This document shows, piece by piece, positions 5,338-8,987 of a stretch of 8,987 bases of DNA (position 1 is the first letter of the stretch; each line of letters begins with the position of its first letter). Made by a program: the position numbers and the translations under genes. The notes beneath the pieces were generated by a model that was not told the DNA's origin, did not search any database, and saw nothing but the letters and a program-made list of their open reading frames with translations. Origin of the DNA: Acidisphaera sp035272265 (GTDB taxonomy: Bacteria > Pseudomonadota > Alphaproteobacteria > Acetobacterales > Acetobacteraceae); assembly GCA_035272265.1 (NCBI GenBank), contig DATEQV010000503.1:1-8987 (forward strand). The letters are read 5' to 3'.

Positions 5338-7112
5338 TGGTTGTTCCTGGACTCGCCGCGCGTCTCGATGATGTTCAGGTACAGCGTCGCCGGCTCCAGG
5401 CACGCGCCGACGCCCTGCTGGCCGACCATGCTGCGGTAGATCTCCTCCCACGGCGTCATGTTCAGCAGAAGCGGCGGGCGCCAGTCGGCGCGGCGGGCCT
5501 CCAGCTCGCCTTCGGGCAGCAGCACGTCGACCCGGCGCGTGTTGAGGTCGAGGCGGATGCGGTCGCCGGTGCGCAGCAGCGCCAGCCCGCCGCCGACCGC
5601 GGCCTCGGGCGAGACGTTCAGGATCGACGGACTGCCGGACGTGCCCGACTGGCGGCCGTCGCCCATCGTCGGCAGCGCGTCGATGCCGCGCTTCAGCAAC
5701 GCCGCCGGCGGCTGCATGTTCACCACCTCCGCGCCGCCCGGATAGCCCACGGGGCCGCAGTTGCGGATGATCAGGATCGACTGGTCCTCGACGCCGAGGT
5801 CGGGATCCTCGATGCGGTGGTGGTAGTCCTCGGGGCCTTCGAAGACGATTGCCTTGCCCTCGAAGACGTTCGGCGCCTCGGGGCGCGAGAGAAAGCGCTG
5901 GCGGAACGCCTCGTCGATGACGCTGATCTTCATCACCGCCGAGTCGAAGATGTTTCCGGTCAGCACGACATAGCCGGCGTGCGGCTTGAGCGGCTGGTTG
6001 TAGGCGCGGATCACCTCGCGGTCGGGCTCGGGCACGTCGCGCAGGTTCTCCGCGTACGTCTTCCCGGTGACCGTCATCGCGTCGCCGTGCAGCTTGCCGG
6101 CGTTCAGCAGCTCGCGCATCACCGCCGGCACGCCACCCGCGTGGTGGAACCGCTCGCCGAGGAAGCGGCCCGCAGGCTGCATGTCGCACAGCAGCGGAAT
6201 CTCCGGGCCGAGGCGCTGCCAGTCCTCGAGCGTGTGGTCGACGCCCATGTGCCGCGCGATCGCGATCATATGGATCGGACAGTTCGACGACGCGCCCAGC
6301 GCCGCGGCGGCCACGACCGCGTTCTCGAACGCCTGCTTGGTCATGATGTCGGACGGACGCAGGTTCTCGTGCACCATCGCGACGATGCGCCGGCCCGTCT
6401 CGTACGCCATCTGGCCGCGTTCCCGGTACGGCGCGGGGATGGCGGAGCAGCCGGGCAACGACATGCCCAGCGCCTCCATCATGCCGTTCATCGAGCTCGC
6501 CGTGCCCATCGTGTTGCAGTGGCCGACCGAGGGCGCCGAGGACGCGACCATGTCCATGAATTCGTCGTAGCCGATCTTGCCTTCGGCGTGCAGCTTGCGC
6601 CCTTCCCACACGATCGTGCCGGAGCCGGACAGGCGCCCGCGCCACCAGCCGTCCAGCATCGGCCCGCCCGACAGGCCGATCGCCGGGATGTTCACCGTCG
6701 CCGCCGCCATCAGGCAGGCGGGCGTGGTCTTGTCGCAGCCGGTGGTGAGCACGACGCCGTCGATCGGATAGCCGTGCAGCACCTCGACCAGGCCGAGATA
6801 GGCGAGGTTGCGATCCAGCGCCGCGGTCGGGCGCTTGCCGGTTTCCTGGATCGGGTGGACAGGGAATTCCATCGGGATGCCGCCCGCATCGCGGATGCCG
6901 TCGCGCACGCGCGTGGCGAGGTCGAGGTGATGGCGGTTGCAGGGCGACAGGTCGGAGCCGGTCTGCGCGATGCCGATGATCGGCTTGCCGCCTTGCAGCT
7001 CCTCGCGCGTGAGGCCGTAGTTGAGGTAGCGCTCGATATACAGCGCGGTCATGCTGGGGTTGGTCGGGTCGTCGAACCAGCGACGGCTGCGCAGTTTGCG
7101 ATCTTGCGGCAT
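5334..7112 (-). CDS. IlvD/Edd family sugar-acid dehydratase
   Basis: Iron-sulfur dehydratase of 592 residues that removes water from an aldonic acid to give a 2-keto-3-deoxy acid. The opening RWFDDPTNP and TALYIERY, then GLTREELQGGKPIIGIAQTG, place it in the L-arabinonate/D-xylonate/galactonate-type branch, not with IlvD of branched-chain amino acid synthesis or Edd of the Entner-Doudoroff route. The three cluster-binding cysteines are Cys58 (SPCNRHH), Cys126 (TTGCDKTTPAC) and Cys199 (GHCNTMGT). The active-site SGTSGSPSIL loop near the C-terminus and the terminal RNNH are also typical. I chose ATG 7112, with GGGGAGGG about seven bases upstream, over the in-frame ATG 7145, whose extra residues do not resemble the family. 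Sugar specificity is undetermined: no sugar dehydrogenase, aldolase or transporter gene is in view. It converges on gpt; gpmI is upstream on the same strand. Confidence 0.93.
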   Translation of the reverse strand: MPQDRKLRSRRWFDDPTNPSMTALYIERYLNYGLTREELQGGKPIIGIAQTGSDLSPCNRHHLDLATRVRDGIRDAGGIPMEFPVHPIQETGKRPTAALDRNLAYLGLVEVLHGYPIDGVVLTTGCDKTTPACLMAAATVNIPAIGLSGGPMLDGWWRGRLSGSGTIVWEGRKLHAEGKIGYDEFMDMVASSAPSVGHCNTMGTASSMNGMMEALGMSLPGCSAIPAPYRERGQMAYETGRRIVAMVHENLRPSDIMTKQAFENAVVAAAALGASSNCPIHMIAIARHMGVDHTLEDWQRLGPEIPLLCDMQPAGRFLGERFHHAGGVPAVMRELLNAGKLHGDAMTVTGKTYAENLRDVPEPDREVIRAYNQPLKPHAGYVVLTGNIFDSAVMKISVIDEAFRQRFLSRPEAPNVFEGKAIVFEGPEDYHHRIEDPDLGVEDQSILIIRNCGPVGYPGGAEVVNMQPPAALLKRGIDALPTMGDGRQSGTSGSPSILNVSPEAAVGGGLALLRTGDRIRLDLNTRRVDVLLPEGELEARRADWRPPLLLNMTPWEEIYRSMVGQQGVGACLEPATLYLNIIETRGESRNNH

Positions 7113-7182
7113 GGTCTGGCCCTCCCCTGGCGCGAGGCCGATCATGACTCCGCCCGGCGATCTTTGCGAGCCGCCCTAGATT

Positions 7183-7282
7183 CCCGTCATCGCGAGCGAA
7201 GCGTGGCGATCCAGGGCCGCGTGACAAACGCCTGCCGCGCGGCCCTGGATCGCCACGGCGCTGCGCGCCTCGCGATGACGGG
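7183..7282. repeat. 100-bp palindromic intergenic repeat (REP/BIME-like)
   Basis: Two nested perfect inverted repeats. The outer arms CCCGTCATCGCGAG (7183-7196) and CTCGCGATGACGGG (7269-7282) are 14/14 complementary. The inner 19-base arms (7203-7221 and 7238-7256, containing GGCGATCCAGGGCCGCG and its complement) are also perfect. The hairpin loop is 16 bases, and unpaired bulges of 6 and 12 bases lie between inner and outer stems. The form matches palindromic elements widely scattered in alphaproteobacterial intergenic regions. It sits between gpmI's stop and the dehydratase's start and, as RNA, would fold into a strong hairpin that could limit read-through from gpmI. Confidence 0.88.
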
Positions 7283-7310
7283 GCGGTTGACACACCTCGC
7301 GGAATGCTAA

Positions 7311-7330
7311 CGCGCCTCGCAATGACGAAG
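7311..7330. repeat. Solitary half-copy of the palindromic repeat
   Basis: CGCGCCTCGCAATGACGAAG matches the right end of the full repeat (7264-7283) at 17 of 20 positions. No matching left arm is present, so it is a partial or degenerate copy lying between the full element and the gpmI stop codon. Confidence 0.65.
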
Positions 7331-7333
7331 CGC

Positions 7334-8854
7334 TTACCTCCGCAACGACGCGCCGGTCATCTCCGGCGGCTGCTTCAGCCCCATCAGGTCCAGCAGCGTC
7401 GGCGCAACATCCGCAAGCCGGCCGTTGTGCAGCGGCCCGGGGCCGCCGCCGACCATGATCACCGGCACCGGGTTCGTGGTGTGCGCGGTGTGCGGCCCGC
7501 CCGTCTCCGGGTCGCGCATCAGCTCGCAATTGCCGTGGTCGGCGATGATGAGCAACGCGCCGCCCTGCCGCGCGATCGCCTGCTCGATACGGCCGAGCTC
7601 GAAGTCGACCGTCTCCACCGCCTTGATCGCCGCCGCCAGGATGCCGGTGTGGCCGACCATGTCGGGGTTGGCGAAATTCAGCACGATCAGGTCGTAGCGG
7701 CCGGAGTCGATCGCCTCGACCGCCTTGTCGGCCAGCGGTTGCGCCGACATCTCCGGCTGCAGGTCGTAGGTCGCCACCTTCGGCGACGGCACCATGATGC
7801 GGTCCTCGCCCGGATACGGCGTCTCCTCCCCGCCGTTCATGAAGTAGGTGACGTGCGGGTACTTCTCGGTCTCGGCCATGCGCAGCTGGTGCAGCCCGGC
7901 CTTGGAGACCAGCTCGCCGAGCAGGTTGTGCAGCTGCTCGGGCGGAAACAGCGTGCCGAGCATGGTGTCGAGCCGCTCGCTGTAGCTCGTCATGCCGACG
8001 GCGGCGGCGAAGTGCAGCACGCGCTTGCGCGGGAAGCCGTCGAACGCGGGATCGAGGAACGCGCCGAGGATCTGGCGCACGCGGTCGGCGCGGAAGTTGA
8101 AGCACAGGATCGCGTCGCCGTCCTTCATGCCGGACCAGTCGCCGACGCAGGCAGGCAGGATGAACTCGTCGGTGACGTCGGCCGCATAGCCGGCCTCGAC
8201 CACGGCCACGGCGTCGGGAAACCGCGGCCCCTCGCCCTCGGCCATCACCGAGTAGGCCTTCTGCACGCGCTCCCAGCGCTTGTCGCGGTCCATCGCGTAG
8301 TAGCGGCCGGACACCATGGCGATCGTCGCACCCTGCGGCAGGGCGGCCTCCAAGTGGCGCACGTCGTCCGCACCCGAGCGCGGCGGCGTGTCGCGCCCGT
8401 CGGTGAAGACGTGGACCGCGACCTTCACGCCGGCATCGGCCAGCACGCGGGCGAGCGCCACGGCATGGTCCTGGTGCGAATGAACCCCGCCGGGCGAGAC
8501 GAGGCCCATCATGTTGCAGGTGCCCCCCGACGTCTTGAGCGCATCGATCAGCGCCAGCAGCGCGGGGCTGCGCGCGATGCTGCCGTCGGCGCAGGCGCGG
8601 CCGATGCGCACCAGTTCCTGCAGCACCACGCGGCCGGCGCCGATATTGAGGTGCCCGACCTCGGAATTGCCCATCTGCCCGTCCGGCAGGCCGACATCGC
8701 CGCCGGAGGTGCGCAACAGGGCGTGCGGGCAGCCGGACCACAGCCGGTCGAAGGTGGGCGTGCGGCCCTGGCGGACGGCATTGTCCGCCGCCTCCTCGCG
8801 CCAGCCCCAGCCATCGAGGATGACGAGCATCACGGGTTTCGGAACGCTGGCCAT
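7334..8854 (-). CDS. gpmI: 2,3-bisphosphoglycerate-independent phosphoglycerate mutase
   Basis: Glycolytic and gluconeogenic enzyme interconverting 3- and 2-phosphoglycerate, cytoplasmic, dimetal (usually manganese)-dependent. The 506-residue product is full family length (about 510). Alkaline-phosphatase-like metal sites: Asp14 in VILDGWGWRE and the phosphorylated Ser64 in GQMGNSEVGHLNIG at the N-terminus, then NFANPDMVGHTG, ADHGN (Asp439, His440) and HTAH (455-458) at the C-terminus. The inserted phosphotransferase domain carries GGVHSHQDHA (His125, His127), FTDGRDTPP and NFRADRVRQI for substrate binding. ATG at 8854 has a strong AGGAGG eight bases upstream. The gene diverges from the partial gene at the right edge. 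In many proteobacteria gpmI is followed by an envC-like peptidase gene; here it is followed by a repeat and a sugar-acid dehydratase instead. Confidence 0.97.
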   Translation of the reverse strand: MASVPKPVMLVILDGWGWREEAADNAVRQGRTPTFDRLWSGCPHALLRTSGGDVGLPDGQMGNSEVGHLNIGAGRVVLQELVRIGRACADGSIARSPALLALIDALKTSGGTCNMMGLVSPGGVHSHQDHAVALARVLADAGVKVAVHVFTDGRDTPPRSGADDVRHLEAALPQGATIAMVSGRYYAMDRDKRWERVQKAYSVMAEGEGPRFPDAVAVVEAGYAADVTDEFILPACVGDWSGMKDGDAILCFNFRADRVRQILGAFLDPAFDGFPRKRVLHFAAAVGMTSYSERLDTMLGTLFPPEQLHNLLGELVSKAGLHQLRMAETEKYPHVTYFMNGGEETPYPGEDRIMVPSPKVATYDLQPEMSAQPLADKAVEAIDSGRYDLIVLNFANPDMVGHTGILAAAIKAVETVDFELGRIEQAIARQGGALLIIADHGNCELMRDPETGGPHTAHTTNPVPVIMVGGGPGPLHNGRLADVAPTLLDLMGLKQPPEMTGASLRR

Positions 8855-8953
8855 GGTTTGGTCCTCCTGACCGGCTTCCTGTCATGCACTGGCCGTGATG
8901 GCCAGCAAGATCGCCTGCGGTAGGGTCCCCGCGTTTCAGCCAGGAGCACGACG
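8855..8953. promoter_or_regulatory. Divergent intergenic region with small palindrome
   Basis: Ninety-nine bases separate the gpmI start from the rightward partial gene and must hold promoters for both. CTGGCC (8889-8894) and GGCCAG (8900-8905) form a six-base-arm palindrome with a five-base centre, central in the gap and a possible operator. I could not identify convincing -35/-10 pairs on either strand. Confidence 0.4.
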
Positions 8954-8987
8954 ATGACCACCACCCTGCAGACCCCGCCCGAGGAGG
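8954..8987 (+). CDS. 5' end of an unidentified gene (truncated by window edge)
   Basis: ATG at 8954 is preceded by AGGAGC (8942-8947) at a normal ribosome-site distance. The frame is open to the end of the window and encodes MTTTLQTPPEE. Eleven residues are too few to identify a family. I call it a gene from the ribosome binding site, the divergent arrangement with gpmI and the G/C-ending codons. Confidence 0.55.
   Translation, partial: MTTTLQTPPEE

Noticed and set aside
7113..7145. ATG at 7145 as start of the dehydratase.
   Set aside because: The added eleven residues (MIGLAPGEGQT) are encoded across the strong ribosome site GGGGAGGG and do not resemble the family. ATG 7112 is placed correctly after it.
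7183..7282. CRISPR array or tRNA-like structure in the palindromic region.
   Set aside because: There is only one full palindrome and one half-copy, with no regularly spaced direct repeats or spacers, and no tRNA arm or anticodon pattern.
5337..7310. Long + strand open frame (657 codons) opposite the dehydratase.
   Set aside because: Composition-driven antisense frame with no recognisable motif. Its end reads through the palindromic repeat, giving the RHRERSVAIQ-type artefact.
7287..7310. Perfect TTGACA on the + strand as an antisense promoter toward gpmI.
   Set aside because: The nearest -10-like bases (TGCTAA) are only 12 bases away, too close for sigma-70, and the match sits in repeat-derived sequence.
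7176..8885. 569-codon - strand frame overlapping gpmI, and the 539-codon + strand frame over the same bases.
   Set aside because: Both overlap gpmI, whose catalytic motifs are all present in the 7334-8854 frame. The alternatives are Arg/Gly-rich shadows.

Overview
The window is a GC-rich bacterial chromosome segment (visibly about 70% G+C over most of its length). It looks alphaproteobacterial, perhaps Rhodospirillales- or Hyphomicrobiales-like. This rests on the protein families, the strong GC3 bias, and a large palindromic intergenic repeat of the 'CGTCATCGCGAG...GCGATCCAG' type that I recall from alphaproteobacterial genomes. The exact taxon cannot be fixed from sequence alone.

Left part (1-1337) is a scarred accessory region. 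The first ~180 bases are clearly poorer in G+C (about 51%) and hold no gene I recognise, only a small glycine-rich reading frame with a good ribosome binding site. Next come the last 24 codons and stop of an amidase gene that has lost everything else (381-457, - strand). It is fused to a 5'-truncated Lrp/AsnC-type RAM-domain gene (452-667, + strand). A complete hicA-hicB toxin-antitoxin operon (700-1279, - strand) follows, with a perfect palindrome directly against the hicA start codon. The amidase scrap is homologous to the tail of the intact amidase that begins immediately beyond hicA, so the hicAB/RAM material lies between two diverged amidase 3' ends.

Middle part (1335-5297) holds two short divergent operons whose start codons are only 32 bases apart. 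Leftward is a gamma-glutamyltransferase-family enzyme followed 12 bases later by an amidase-signature hydrolase, plausibly a catabolic pair acting on gamma-glutamyl or amide compounds. Rightward is a CsaA-type tRNA-binding/chaperone protein followed 13 bases later by xanthine(-guanine) phosphoribosyltransferase.

Right part (5334-8987) is leftward: phosphoglycerate mutase (gpmI), then a gap holding a 100-base palindromic repeat, then a sugar-acid dehydratase of the IlvD/Edd family, which converges on gpt. The two convergent stop codons lie in the two arms of one inverted repeat. At the right edge a gene diverging from gpmI begins at 8954 and is cut after eleven codons.

No unmistakable new biological system is visible. 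The most unusual part is the 1-1337 rearrangement zone; the rest is recognisable metabolic and housekeeping genes.
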